From the NCBI RefSeq assembly GCF_001649575.2, contig NC_051436.1:9302199-9366198 (forward strand): 64,000 bases of DNA, given 5' to 3'. Each line of letters begins with the position of its first letter. The stretch's first letter is position 1. This document shows positions 22,920-34,060 of the stretch, piece by piece. The stretch comes from Kryptolebias marmoratus. Its lineage: Eukaryota; Chordata; Actinopteri; Cyprinodontiformes; Rivulidae. The notes under the pieces were generated by a model that saw only the letters and a program-made list of their open reading frames with translations, searched no databases and was not told the origin of the DNA. Made by a program: the position numbers and the translations under genes.

Positions 22920-24720
22920 ATATTTGAATTCTTTTCCGTCAATGCTGCCAGTCATTGTCCTTGGAGATTATATCCATTCATTTTACGTCATTATAAGCTG
23001 TTCTTAACTTTACACACAGCAATAGAGATTTATATAGACAGATACTTGTATAATTCTCATATCTCAAGGTCATAGATTACTTACTCCTTTCATGCCAAAG
23101 TTTTAAACTGAAATGATCGTATGTTGAGAAGGGACAGAGATATAGCCTTGTAGATGACCCTATATGTGATCTCATGCAATAATGTGAAACTCAGAGTACA
23201 TAAATTACAGGGACGACTATCAGCTACTACCACACAAAATCTTTGAAGCTGGCCATTTTCGTGTTGGGTAATGTTCAAAAACTTTGAGCAACAAGTTTTC
23301 TCTGATAATAGTCATTGAATTGATGCAGATGTCTCACACCCAACACTCCAACACTTTTAATTTTCAGTTTAGTGTCTGTAAATCCTAGAGGGCTACACCT
23401 GTGTTTTGATACCTGACGGGAACTCTCCTGACAAAACAAGGCTACAGCTCTGACAATCCAGTGTTTCATTCTTGGGACCACAGTCTGCACACGCCAGATG
23501 TGGGAGGGGTTTTTAAATCCCACCTCCTCCCCCCGCACACAATCATGGTTTTACTAATACCTTTCCAGACCTGCCTGCTAGGTGACGTGCAAGCCTGAGC
23601 AACTCCTTCCAGGACTTCAGCCAACTTCTGAAAGCCGAAACTACAACATCGATCGATCAATCCTGACACTTTCAATCTTTTTCACTTAAATTGTCATACT
23701 TCTCTCAGAATTTCCACACCATGAAATGACTGTCGGCTTGTTAATGTGAATCAAATTCCTCAGGGATTTTTCTGAAAAAGTTTAATTAGAAAACAGCAAA
23801 TGTTCCTCGCCTTTGTTTGCAACTAAATTTGGCGATCGGTTAGGAACAAATATTTAAATTTTCCAATTATAGTTTGGAATATCTCAGCACAGCTCATTCG
23901 CGTATAATCTTTGCCCCAAATTTGACTTTAACTCTCACCGCTGCTTGGTTTCCTCCCATAAACTTACTTTACTTTTAACGACTCTCAAACTTCAGGTTGG
24001 GTTGGTTTATTAGAAAAGAATCCTGTAGAACAAGATGTGAGGCACGGGTCTTTGAGCAGTCAGGTGATGTTTCACAATGGTTTCTCAGAGAAATGCATGT
24101 GGGAGGTAAAGATGTCCTAGCCCAGCTAAGAACATATTTGTACACATAGAGAACAGGTGAAGATGTTCCGGACCAACAGCTTTCAGGAGCCCAGGTGCCT
24201 TTGAGAAGTCAATCGCTGCCTGCATGTAGGTGTTCAGCTCTTTATCTCCTTCAGCTTCTTGTTTAACTGCAGGATTTTAAAGATTTCATTCAGGATCCTG
24301 TAACAAAGTACTTCCAGAATAAATGTTTAAATCATAATTTAGTGTCATATTGTCTTGTAATATGTTAAAGATCTTATTTTTATCAGGCCCTCAAAATACT
24401 GTTTTGATCTGAAAGAAACGTTCACCTGACTGTTTAAACAAACACAACAAATGCATTTAAAAATCTTTACCATCTGGTTTTAAAAGTCCTGTAAGAATGG
24501 TGTTTTTTCATGTATTTTTACTTTTCAAAATATTGCTGGATTTGGAAATTGGTAAATTTCCATGAGGAAAAAAATAGACTTAAAAGACTTACAATTTTCA
24601 AATGGGAAATGGTTGTGCAAATTAAACATTTCTTCCTTTAAATGAAATATGACCTAAAACAATGGTGCAAAGTTAGTATCATTAGTTATTAAACAGTTTT
24701 TTTACAGGCCTGTAGTTTGT
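22920..24720. other. Gene-free interval
   Basis: No gene recognised. A decayed minus-strand copy of the unclassified repeat lies near 23085-23300 (CAGCTACTACCACACAAAAT). 23310-23670 is complex sequence of possible transposon origin but unassigned. 24250-24720 is AT-rich. Confidence 0.4.
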
Positions 24721-24724
24721 AAAC

Positions 24725-25274
24725 TGATGTCTATTGTTGTATCTAAAATGATACCAGTATGAAAGGTCGACAGTGAGGCATTTTGTGTTTTTTCTTACCT
24801 GTTTGCTCCTGTTTTCCCTGATTGGCTGGCAGTTTATCACCCGCAGCTGCAGCTGGTTCCTGGTAATCAGCTCCCTGGCTTCATAAGGCTGCCCTGAAGC
24901 TCAGATCCTCGCTGAACCATCGCTTACTCCTGGATGTAGCAGTCACAGCTGGTCAGGTGTTGGAATATTACCTGAGCTTCACTTACCTGTGTTCAGAACT
25001 AACCCCTTGAGTGGTCTTGGACCATCTTGGCCTGACCCGTTTCTGTGCTGCTGCCTCCAGCCAGTCCAGAAAGCTACTCACCTGATCACCCACCTGCCTC
25101 AGTCTGTACAATACTCCCCTCGGCACCTGGACTCTCCTCTCAGTACCGTGCCTCGTCCCAGAACCTAACGTATCCAGATCCAGTACTCGCCACCCTGTAA
25201 ATAAAGTCAACTTATCTTTTTGTTAAAACCGCCTCCTAAAGTCTGTCTGTTGCCTGACTGCTCATTGTTTGACA
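24725..25274 (+). mobile_element. LTR-like retroelement sequence
   Basis: Composition and layout match teleost LTRs: TTCCTGGTAATCAGC, CTGACCCGTTTCTGTGCTGC, AATAAA at 25200-25205 and a short tail rich in CTGTCTG. Tentative borders are TGATGTC at 24725 and TTTGACA at 25274 with AAAC on both sides; a 4-bp duplication is weak evidence. No internal coding region. It lies directly before the caap1 last-exon duplicate. Confidence 0.5.
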
Positions 25275-25289
25275 AAACTGTTGTTCTGA

Positions 25290-25760
25290 TAGACAGGAGG
25301 AGGGGAGCGCCCTGCCCCGGCCGTGGACCCTGAGCCAGCTGATTCCTTGACTAAGAAAGACATTCAGAGCGACATAGAAGTGTGACTGAAGTCTTGGCGT
25401 TCTCTCCCGCTGCTGGTGAAGCCGAAGAGGCAGAACCGACGGGAACGCCGCAGTGTGCCGACGCAGATTCGCTAAGTCAGCCGTCGATGATCGGAATGAG
25501 AGCGAAGGCCATGAAGGCCGGTGATCAGAGGAAGTATGTATGACCAATAACACTTAGCTTGTTTTTCTTTTACATTTTAATTTAGGTAAAGTCATGCTGT
25601 ATTTGTATTTTATTGGAATAATTTGGCACTTTGTTCATTCCAAAACCCAAGAAGAGTCCTTGATCCACCTGTAGAAATTCCATTTACCTCTTTGACCAGC
25701 AGATGGCAGCAAAACTCTGTCATAAAACCTCCACATGGTTTTGTCTGAGTTGTGCATTGA
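25290..25760 (+). pseudogene. caap1 last-exon duplicate, decayed
   Basis: This segment is a second copy of caap1 exon 6 and its 3' flank (parent about 22340-22910). Shared blocks include CCGTGGACCCTGAGCC, AAGAAAGACATTCAGAGCGA, CGCAGTGTGCCGACGCAG, the stop-codon context TATGACCAATAACACTTAGC and CAGCAGATGGCAGCAAAA. Against the parent it has a 4-base deletion after GACATAG that brings in a TGA, loss of about 24 bases coding for the QQLELLEL helix, loss of 7 bases further on, and loss of about 100 bases of 3' UTR including AATAAA. Matching starts inside the exon and continues past the polyadenylation site, so it is a genomic DNA duplication and not a processed retrocopy. It starts about 15 bases after an LTR-like sequence. 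Confidence 0.88.
25696..25710 (+). promoter_or_regulatory. CTCF-like motif retained in the caap1 duplicate
   Basis: Identical CCAGCAGATGGCAGC in the decayed copy of the caap1 3' flank, intact although nearby sequence has diverged. Retention could be chance; the motif is short. Confidence 0.4.
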
Positions 25761-26075
25761 GCAAAGATACATTTGTTCACTCATTGAAAATGTTGTCTGA
25801 AAGCCTGGAAGTCAGGGGTTTTAATTAGATTATCTCGTAGAAATTTACCTCTTTTTTTTTTTTTTCCTCAGCGTTGACGAAGAGTCTCAGAAAGTTGTTT
25901 ATTAGGTAAATTCCTTCAAGTTGGCTCCATTGGTAGTAACATTGCACAACCATTTAGGTACTTTTCACTTCCAAAAACACATGTAACACTCCTCTTTACC
26001 TCCACGTTTGAGCCATTTACGTCTTGTAGAGATGAGTTTGGCTCTTGAAGCCTGTTTAAAACCGGTGTTGGTGCA
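25761..26075. other. Gene-free interval
   Basis: Unique sequence with a T run at 25851-25866. Nothing supported. Confidence 0.4.
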
Positions 26076-26079
26076 GAAA

Positions 26080-26390
26080 AGTCTTCAACGTGTCGACCTC
26101 CGAGTACGTATCGGGAATGGCGCTGAGCTACTTCCACACCAAATCTTAGCTCGATGTGTGTAAGAGAGCTGGAGTCATTTTTGTCTTTGCTAAGGTCAGT
26201 TATCTGTAGCGGCCATCCTGAATCAGTTTGACTCCAAAAGTTAACCAGTTGTAGATGTGCATCCGATGAATGCTTCATTACTTACAATAAAATCTGTCCA
26301 ATGGTTCATGAGATAGTTTGCCACCACAACAAACAAACACGCAGAGGCAAAAACATTACGGCCCTTTGTTTATGGTAGAGGGTAATAATT
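26080..26390 (-). repeat. Unclassified interspersed repeat (minus strand)
   Basis: Reverse-complement landmarks GGCGCTGAGCTACTTCCACA, GCGGCCATCCTGAATCAGTT, TTAACCAGTTGTAGATGTGC and GGTTCATGAGATAGTTTGCC; terminates near AACATTACGGCCC. Confidence 0.75.
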
Positions 26391-28604
26391 GTATGATTGC
26401 TGATTCACAGTCGTTTCCGTTTATAGTTTCTTCTGTGCAGTTTTTGGACTAACTTCTTTAGTGATTTTTAACCTTTCATAAATGAAAACATTCCACTTGT
26501 GCTGCACATTTATATTTTTATCATTTTTAGACTTTTGGCACTATTAAACTTTATTTGCATTATCCTTTCTCGTTGAAATACATTGAGATATTTTCAAATC
26601 CGCTCCTTGAAATCTACTTCAGCGTTGCTCAATCTGTGCTCCTTATGCTTCCTTCCGTCTTTGTAGGTGTCCTTATGTATCCTTTTTATCCCCTTACGTG
26701 TCCTTTTTGGCTTATGTGTCCTTCTCACTTTTTTTTTGCTTTCTTTTTGTCTTGTCTTCTCATTTCTTCTTTTTCTCATTTTAAGTCTCTTTCTGCTTTG
26801 TTTTTAATCCATCCCTTGTTCCTTCCTTTCATTGTCTTCTTCAAATACTTAAAATTAATATTGAAAGTTCAGCTGATGTTCAGCTCACTTTCACCCTTTC
26901 CCTGCAAGTTTCAGCAGTCGTTCGGTGCTCGGCATTCACGCTGCATTTTCACCGAAAAATGCTAATTTCTCTAGTTGGTATTGTTGTCCTCACTTATCCA
27001 TTGAAGAACCTGCCACTTAAAATTCAGCTCTTTCTTTGGTTCAGCCAGAACTTAAAGCATCTTTTTCATTTGAAATGTTCCAGATTTCATTGTACTTTGC
27101 ATCCCAAAGCTGCCTTGTTTCGGCACGAGTCGCGTGTGAGTGCGTTTACAGATGCAGAGTTAAACAGCTCTCTACCCTAAAGCAAGCCAGTTAAATGTGC
27201 AATAAGTCCCCCCCACCCCCACCCCCCGGCTATTTGCATTTAAAAGCTTTATTTTATGGTAGAAGTGAGTGTGGGTGGGTTAAACGTGTCATTCTCTATG
27301 CATTCATGTGCAGGTATCTTACTGATACTGGGTGATATAAAGAGAGAAAAGAAGCCTACTTTAGTAAAGACGCTAAAGTGCTGGGGGTGTCTGCCTGAAA
27401 TTGGGGAGCATTTATTGGTGTCGTTTTACAGCTATTAGAATGCCAATTATGACTGGGTCTGTGCAGATAAACGGCTGTTAAAGCAGACCTCGGGATGAGC
27501 GCAGGGCTGGATAATGGATTCATGGAGGTGAGATGATACTTTCTGAATTCAAATGAACCTTATGATCCACGTTAAAATATTGAGCCACGACGCTTCTGTG
27601 GCGAATATCAAAGTCAAAAACAAGGTCATGCTTTAAAGGAGCCGCAACCCACAGGTTCATCTGTTTAATGTCTACCCCGTAGTATTAGTTTTTATTAGCT
27701 TTTGGTTCATGATGCCTGTAAAGGATTTCTAAAATGATGATCTTGAGTTGTTTAATTTCTAATTTTACTAAGCAGCTCTCAAATCTAAGAGTTCTATGGG
27801 TCTGTTAGGCCTGTCATAATTCAAGATTGTGTAATGACTGTTCTTTCAGGTAATCATGATAAAGACTAACAAAGCAGTGTGCTTGTTTTCTAACATAAGG
27901 ACAAAGTTTTGATTTTTGTGCAAATTCTGAAAGCATTAGTTTATTTGAACTCAACGGGTCATCCACTCTTGAGAAAACTGGCTTGAATACTATAATGATG
28001 TACTTTAAATGGTTACAACCTTTTTCAGAGAAATGGTGAGCAATGGCTACGTCGCTATGAGTTGGCACTGCAAAATCTAAAAAAATCCCTTCACTGTACT
28101 AGCATAGTATCAAAAGACTCTTGATAGTATCCAGTGTCAGACTGTATGCTGTAAGATTTAACAGATGTTGGACAGTATGATCTACTGCTATAGCAGAATC
28201 CCATCACTAACAAATATACCAACAGCGATATCAGTGCAATAATGATCTGAGAGCGAGCGCTGGCCTGATATTTTTAGATTGTGACTCCGAAGAGTAGAGT
28301 ATGAGAGCAAAAGAAAACAGCTGTGAATGAGCATGAGCTCATGGTTTGGGTCTTTTTGAGTCATCTTGTGCACAGACGGACAGACAGACAAACCAACGCT
28401 ACCGAAAACCTAACCTCCTTAGCGGAGGTAAAAAAGTTACGAACGGATTTACAGGAAACGACAAACGTGCTACAAGGAACACATGATTTTAATTTTGGTG
28501 GTGATCTGATCAAAGGTCAAAGGTCACAGATGAGATGTGCTCTAACTCTGCAACTGTATAACAGGAATGTTAAACTACACAGCTGAACACCTCATGGGGC
28601 AAGG
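26391..28604. other. Gene-free interval
   Basis: No gene recognised. 26640-26860 is a strongly pyrimidine-biased strand with decayed tandem CTTATGTGTCCTTTTT units. 27206-27228 is a C-rich run. 28100-28560 is unique sequence with a short repeat-like tail (CACAGACGGACAGACAGACA) near 28370. Confidence 0.4.
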
Positions 28605-28776
28605 GTGATCACTGTTGCTCCCTTATTAAGGTCCTTATTGACCTTGTGGTACCCTGCTTTATACAAACCCTCACTGTTCCTATCATCATATGAACACTGA
28701 ATCCTGGTGATTGGTGAACAGTCTCCTTTTTTGAACCAGAGGAAGATGTTGTTTCCTCCAGTTCCTTTGTTTAGGT
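28605..28776 (-). pseudogene. Decayed coding fragment resembling an MABP domain, split by a MITE
   Basis: The minus strand reads DLNKGTGGNNIFLWFKKGDC, then SPITRIQCSYDD and GYHKVNKDLNKG. The repeated pattern DLNKG-GG-IYLWYKKG with PIT-I and GY--V--DLN is how MABP (MVB12-associated beta-prism) domains look, including those in several uncharacterised fish proteins. It is a fragment of about 55 codons. On the other side of the inserted hAT MITE (from 28991) the frame can be followed for only a few codons before a stop. MABP is my reading from memory of the family pattern; no search was run. Confidence 0.5.
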
Positions 28777-28990
28777 CAGGGGTGTCCAATCCTGGTCCTC
28801 GAGGGCTGCCATCTTGCATGTTTTATTTGTTTCTCTGCTCCAACACACCTGATTTGAATCAGTGTGTCATTAACATGCTTCTGCAGAACATGAAGAGGTC
28901 ATTTAACCTCTGAATCAGGTGTGTTGGAGTAGAGAAACAAGGAAAACATGCAGCATAGTGGCCCTCGAGGACCATGATTGGACACCCCTG
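28777..28990. mobile_element. hAT-type palindromic MITE with perfect 8-bp TSD
   Basis: 214-base element from CAGGGGTGTCCAATCC to ATTGGACACCCCTG, flanked by GTTTAGGT on both sides (28769-28776 and 28991-28998). The 8-bp duplication is the hAT signature and fixes the class of this family. It interrupts the MABP-like fragment within its DLN codons. Confidence 0.93.
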
Positions 28991-28998
28991 GTTTAGGT

Positions 28999-29874
28999 CA
29001 TTTTAATGAAAGGAGTCGGGGTGGACTTAGTTTACTGCTCACAGATTCTCCTTTTCTTTTCTTAAATATGTAATGTCACAATGTGTTATGGCACATGTTG
29101 TACATCTTGGATGGTATTTATGCAATTTGAAAACCTTGCAAGCACCAGGTTGTAAAGATTCCAGCAACAACATCTAAAAGTCAGCATTTAAATAGAAGAA
29201 ATAGGAGAGAAAGAATACTAAACAACCAGTCACAAATCTCCACAGATACATTGACCAATGAGTAGTTTTAGTACATGGCTGGATAGCTTTAATAAGTCGC
29301 CCAGGCTCTGAAGCAAAGTACTTTATGCCAACAAAGATTGGCCTCTAAAAGTTCTCTTAATTCAAGATGAGCATTAAAAAAAAATCTATAAATAAAATGT
29401 TCTGACAGTGTGCATTCTGCAAAATACTAACGGGAGCCTCTGCCTTTAAACAGAGGAGTTTAATTATGTCCTGTTTTGTTCGGGCGTGATGGCAGGATGG
29501 AGCGAGAGATGGATCAACAAGTTTGTCTGCATTAATGAGGGCGTTGCTCCGTTCTGGGGTGTCAGAGTAATGGGCTGAGCTGAAAGGATCCGTATCGTCG
29601 ACATTCCATATCTCACATATACTGCCACAAAACTTGGACCATGACCAAAAAGAACAAGAACCAGGATACACGCAGGCTGAAGGGAGCTTCCTCCGCCGTG
29701 TGGCCTTGAATGGACTTCTCTTCTGGACTCTTCATAACCTGGCATAATCTTAAAAAAAGTAGATAAAGCTAACGAATCAAAACATTAGAAAAAATACCAT
29801 CATAAAAAGGAAACGATTGAGAAATCCTTTTATCCCTCATAAAGTTGCCCTAACCTCCTGTTTAGATAGACTTA
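28999..29874. other. Gene-free interval
   Basis: No gene recognised. Minus-strand overlapping open frames at 29357-29745 (93 and 104 codons) have no recognisable domain; the stretch is complex and could be a noncoding conserved block or an old element. Confidence 0.35.
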
Positions 29875-29877
29875 ATC

Positions 29878-30089
29878 CAGTGTGTGTAATCCTAGACCTC
29901 GAGGCCCACCATCCCTCACAATTTACTTGTTTCTCTGCTTCAACATACTTAATTCAAATAAATAAGTTCTGCAGAACTCGAGGAGATGCAGATAAGGTAA
30001 TTCAACCACCTACTTAGAATTGCTGAAGCAGGGAAACGACTGAAAGATGTAGACTGGTGGCCCTCAAAGACCAGGACTGAACACCACTG
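29878..30089. mobile_element. hAT-type MITE, old diverged copy
   Basis: About 20-25 percent diverged from the other copies, but the layout is retained: GACCTCGAGGCCCACCATCC, TTGTTTCTCTGCTTCAACA, TCTGCAGAAC, GGTGGCCCTCAAAGACCAGG. Flanks ACTTAATC (29870-29877) and ACTTATTC (30090-30097) match at 7 of 8 bases, a decayed 8-bp duplication. It lies about 890 bases from the younger copy. Confidence 0.82.
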
Positions 30090-30097
30090 ACTTATTC

Positions 30098-32385
30098 GCT
30101 TGAATATCTATTTTTTAAAAAAAAAAAGTAACTTGCGAAATTATTACTGAAGTGTCTCGCAAGTTGCAACAGAAAGGAGTATATATTTTCTCTTCGACTA
30201 GCTCAATCATAAAACTACAGAATTGAAATAATGTGTACTTAGATTTTACAAGGACTGTAAGTACTGGTGTTTAAAATATACTGGAACAAAGGGCCATAAA
30301 ACTGACATCCAGCTGTAAGAGTACGGCGTCTTAAGTAGTGCTTTTTTTTTTTTTTTTTTTTAAGAGTAAATATATCTGACTGTGCTCTTGAGAGTTATGT
30401 TTCGACCATATTGACCTCGCCATTTGTAATACCCTGGCATTTTAATGTCAGGTTAGAGCAATGTGACTGTATCACGTCTGAGTGGTGGCAGGTGATGGCT
30501 GAGACAGATGGATGCCGTGGCTCGGCTCCACTTTGTGTGAGCGTTCGAGTTTCACACATTCTAATAAATAATAAAGTCACCATTGAATTACAGCATTACC
30601 TTGTGTTTATAGGCATCGGATTGCTGCTGAATGGGCAACAACCTCATTAGAAAACTGTTGCTGTGCATCTAACAGGTGTGGCCATCATAATTCTTTGTTT
30701 ACTTTTATTCACACCTTTATTTGTTTTGAATTTTTTTTATCTTTGATTCTTTCAGTTTTTAGTGATTTAATGCATAGATTGCTTAATCTCAATATCCCAA
30801 GACGTCATACGCCTCTGAAAATGCAGCAGAAGTAGGATAAATACATTTGCGACGACATACAAACCACCTCATTATAAAAATCTAGATGTTACTGTGGCAC
30901 CTATATAGTTACAAAAAAAACAAACGTGCCACTTTTGCATTTCCCGTTTTCATTAACAAAGTAAAGCTCAAATTTCCTCTGAACCTCCCCTGTTCTTTTT
31001 CTGCAGCTAGAAATTAAATTGAACTAACGGCGCATGCAGACAGGCAATAAATAACTTAGGACCCCTGTATGACTAAATGAATTGATTTCCACAAGCAATG
31101 ACTCATCGGACACATTTCATTTTCCTCAACTTGCAGACGAAACAGCTTCTCTTGCCAAGGTGGAGAGGGTTTTTAATGTCAAAAGCTTTTTGTTTTGAGT
31201 AAACGTGTAGGATCGTAACAATTTTTGTTTATATATACATTTCTGGTCTTTAGGGTAGTTAAAAATGTAATACCCTTTCTAGTGACTAACAGAATAGTAT
31301 TAAACCAAAGTGTTTATTTCAAGTCTTGCTGTTTTTGAACTTTAGAAACAGACAAATGGAATATGATCGACAATATAATATGCTATGATCCAGAACAATA
31401 TAATACAATTAAGTATGGACTTTGTTTACCAGGGAAAAATTATTTAACTTCTGGTAAATAATTCTAAAACTTATAAAACGGAAAATGTGGAGCGCTCATA
31501 TTTATTCACCCCTTTTGCTTTAAAGCCCAACCATTATGTTCAGAAGCCACTTAAGTGCAGAAAGACCTAAATCTTTAGAATGAGGAACACTACACCCATA
31601 TTTGATGTACGTTATACTCTTGCTCATCATTATTCCTCCTGCAGAGTGAACACATATAAAATCTTTATGGATTCTGTAGTTCTGAGTTTTTTGTTTACAC
31701 GTTTTCATGGCAACACTTAAAGTCATGGTGTGTCCCGTTCTCCCTGTGGTGGTGATGTAAATCTTTCCTTTTGGACTTTAGTATTTTTTTATTTACTACT
31801 GTGTCTGGATGCACGTCAGATATTTTTTTTATTATGGTTTTCTAGTTTTATAAAACAATGTTGTAGTGTTGGAAGTCACCTGACCGCATGTCCCGGAAGC
31901 AGAACCAAGCGCCATGATGAATTTAAAAAAAATAGTGCGGATTAATCCAAACAGAAACATGTCCGTCACGTTTTTAAAACCGGTCTACCTGGCCTCAACA
32001 ATAATTATTGTTCAATTTTCTTTTCATTTCACAACAGTATATTTGACTTCATCTTATCCCCCACCAAAAAATTGCCCTTAATAAACCTCCCTGTTTACTG
32101 TGTCCCTCCAATGTTATAATACAATATGATACAAGATTGTTGCCTGGAGGAAATTTATTTTGAACTCAGTCCTGTCCCAGTAGCTGCCTTCCTCAAAGAT
32201 TAAATAAAGAAATATGTAATAATAAAGCAAAAATTGATGATTTACAGATGATTTACATTGATCTTACTTTGCATCTACCTTACACGTATCTTCCTAAGAT
32301 TTGCGTAGGATAGATGGAACTGTATAAGTGGTGACTCACTGTAGAAATCTATATGTTCCTGCTTGAATTTTCTCCCAACAACTTG
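30098..32385. other. Gene-free interval
   Basis: AT-rich noncoding DNA with a 20-base T run at 30342-30361. No gene or classified repeat recognised. Confidence 0.4.
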
Positions 32386-32504
32386 CAGAGAAGTTGGCTC
32401 ATCACAAGTGTGCGGCACATCTGTGCATGAATGCTGGGCTTTCTGTCAGAGAGGAATAATCTTGGCAGAACTCCCCTCGAAACATGTGAAGTGGGTTATT
32501 GTAA

Positions 32505-33715
32505 GTTTGGTCCTGGTTGGAAGAGAAGTGCACTCTTCTTTTAGTCACACTTCAGGATCCCTGAAAGCGATTTGAACATTTGATATTCCACTCCAGTGTA
32601 GCATCTGCATTTGGAGCAAATTCCTCCCCTCCACTGACTTCCCTGACATCTGACTTTCAGATTCCAAGCGTGTTCTCGCCACATGGGTCCACAGTTTTCT
32701 CCCACCACCACCTCCCATTTTCAGGGTCTGCATTCAAATGGTGCATTAATACCATCAAACAACCACAGAAACTCTGCCGGGCAGAACAGTAAGCCAATAA
32801 AGCAGAATGCTTTTGAAGGATATCGTGACACATCAGGCAGGGCGGATGACCTCGCACAATCAAATCAGCATAATCAAATGAAATACCACAATACAGCATC
32901 AAAGCCAACTCCCACTGCAAGAGCAGCTGCAACACGATCAACAAGCTCATTCCTGAGGGGACCCTTGGTTTTTTTTTCTTCCAGAATAATGGTGGTTCGT
33001 GGCCTTCGGTAAATATATTTTGTTAGTGATAAAGCCGTTTGAATGAATCTTGTATAATACGTGACTTTTAAATGGTATTTTGAAACCTAAGCCTTTGGTA
33101 AACACGGGTTATTTTCATGGTATTGACCATGCAGACTGCAGGGTAATACTTTCAGGTTGTTAATTATGTCTGAGCTTCATTACATCAATAAAGAAACAAA
33201 GTAAATATATGCCTGTATGTTTAGTTTCAAGTTGTTTTGATACAAATACCCAAACAACTTCTTTTCGTAAATTACATTTTTTCCAAGTGTAAAAACTTGA
33301 TTATTTTAAGCTTGTGAAAGTGTCTGTTATCACTTAGACCAAACTGAGTTCCTTTGGGATGTTCATTTTAGCTGATTTATATCTGACATAACATGGGTAT
33401 ACCAGCCACTATGTTTAGATTCTGCCTCGGGTCTTAGTTAACCTTATTGACCAAAGTTAATATGACACCCAACTGTTTGCCTGTTTTGACTCCAAATAGG
33501 AAATCAAATGGATTCTAGAGAAAAGAAGAGGGGGGGATGACTCAGACTAAACTATGAAAATGGATAAAAGGGAGTTCAGTAACCATCTGTAAATTCCTCA
33601 TAGCACCGGTTTCAGAGCTGTAAGGGCCGTCGTGCAGAAATGACATTAAACAGTGTGAGGGTCTCTCCATACCATTAGCTCAACATACATCTGTGTGCCC
33701 TCACACACAACCCTT
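32505..33715. other. Gene-free interval with complex block
   Basis: 32560-32960 is high-complexity sequence with two opposed open frames of about 100 codons and a run of AATCAAATCAGCATAATCAA; it may be a conserved noncoding element. 33000-33715 is AT-rich and unremarkable. Confidence 0.35.
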
Positions 33716-33719
33716 TAGG

Positions 33720-34060
33720 ACTCTACCAACGTAGATAGATTTCAAATAACCTAATGTACATCGATAATGGATTCACTTCTGGAGTCAACCCGATTTAAGA
33801 CGGCTGCCACAACTAATTGACCCAAGCCAACACAAAAATGGCTACAATTTGGTTGAGTTTCTAAATACTGAGCTAAAATTTAATGAGGGTCATGAACGAC
33901 ACATACTCTGAGTTCTAACAGATTCCACAAGATCTCACAATATTGCAAGAGACTGCAAGTAATATAATTTTCAAGCTTTGACCAAAACAGCTGTAACTCC
34001 ATTATGATTTTAGTTTAAAAGATATGCATGTCTTTAAGGATTTCTTTGCAGAAACACTAA
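33720..34060 (+). repeat. Unclassified interspersed repeat (plus strand)
   Basis: Landmarks: GGAGTCAACCCGATTTAAGA, CGGCTGCCACAACTAATTGA, CAACACAAAAATGGCTACAA, GAGCTAAAATTTAATG and CTTTGACCAAAACAGCTGTA. Confidence 0.75.
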
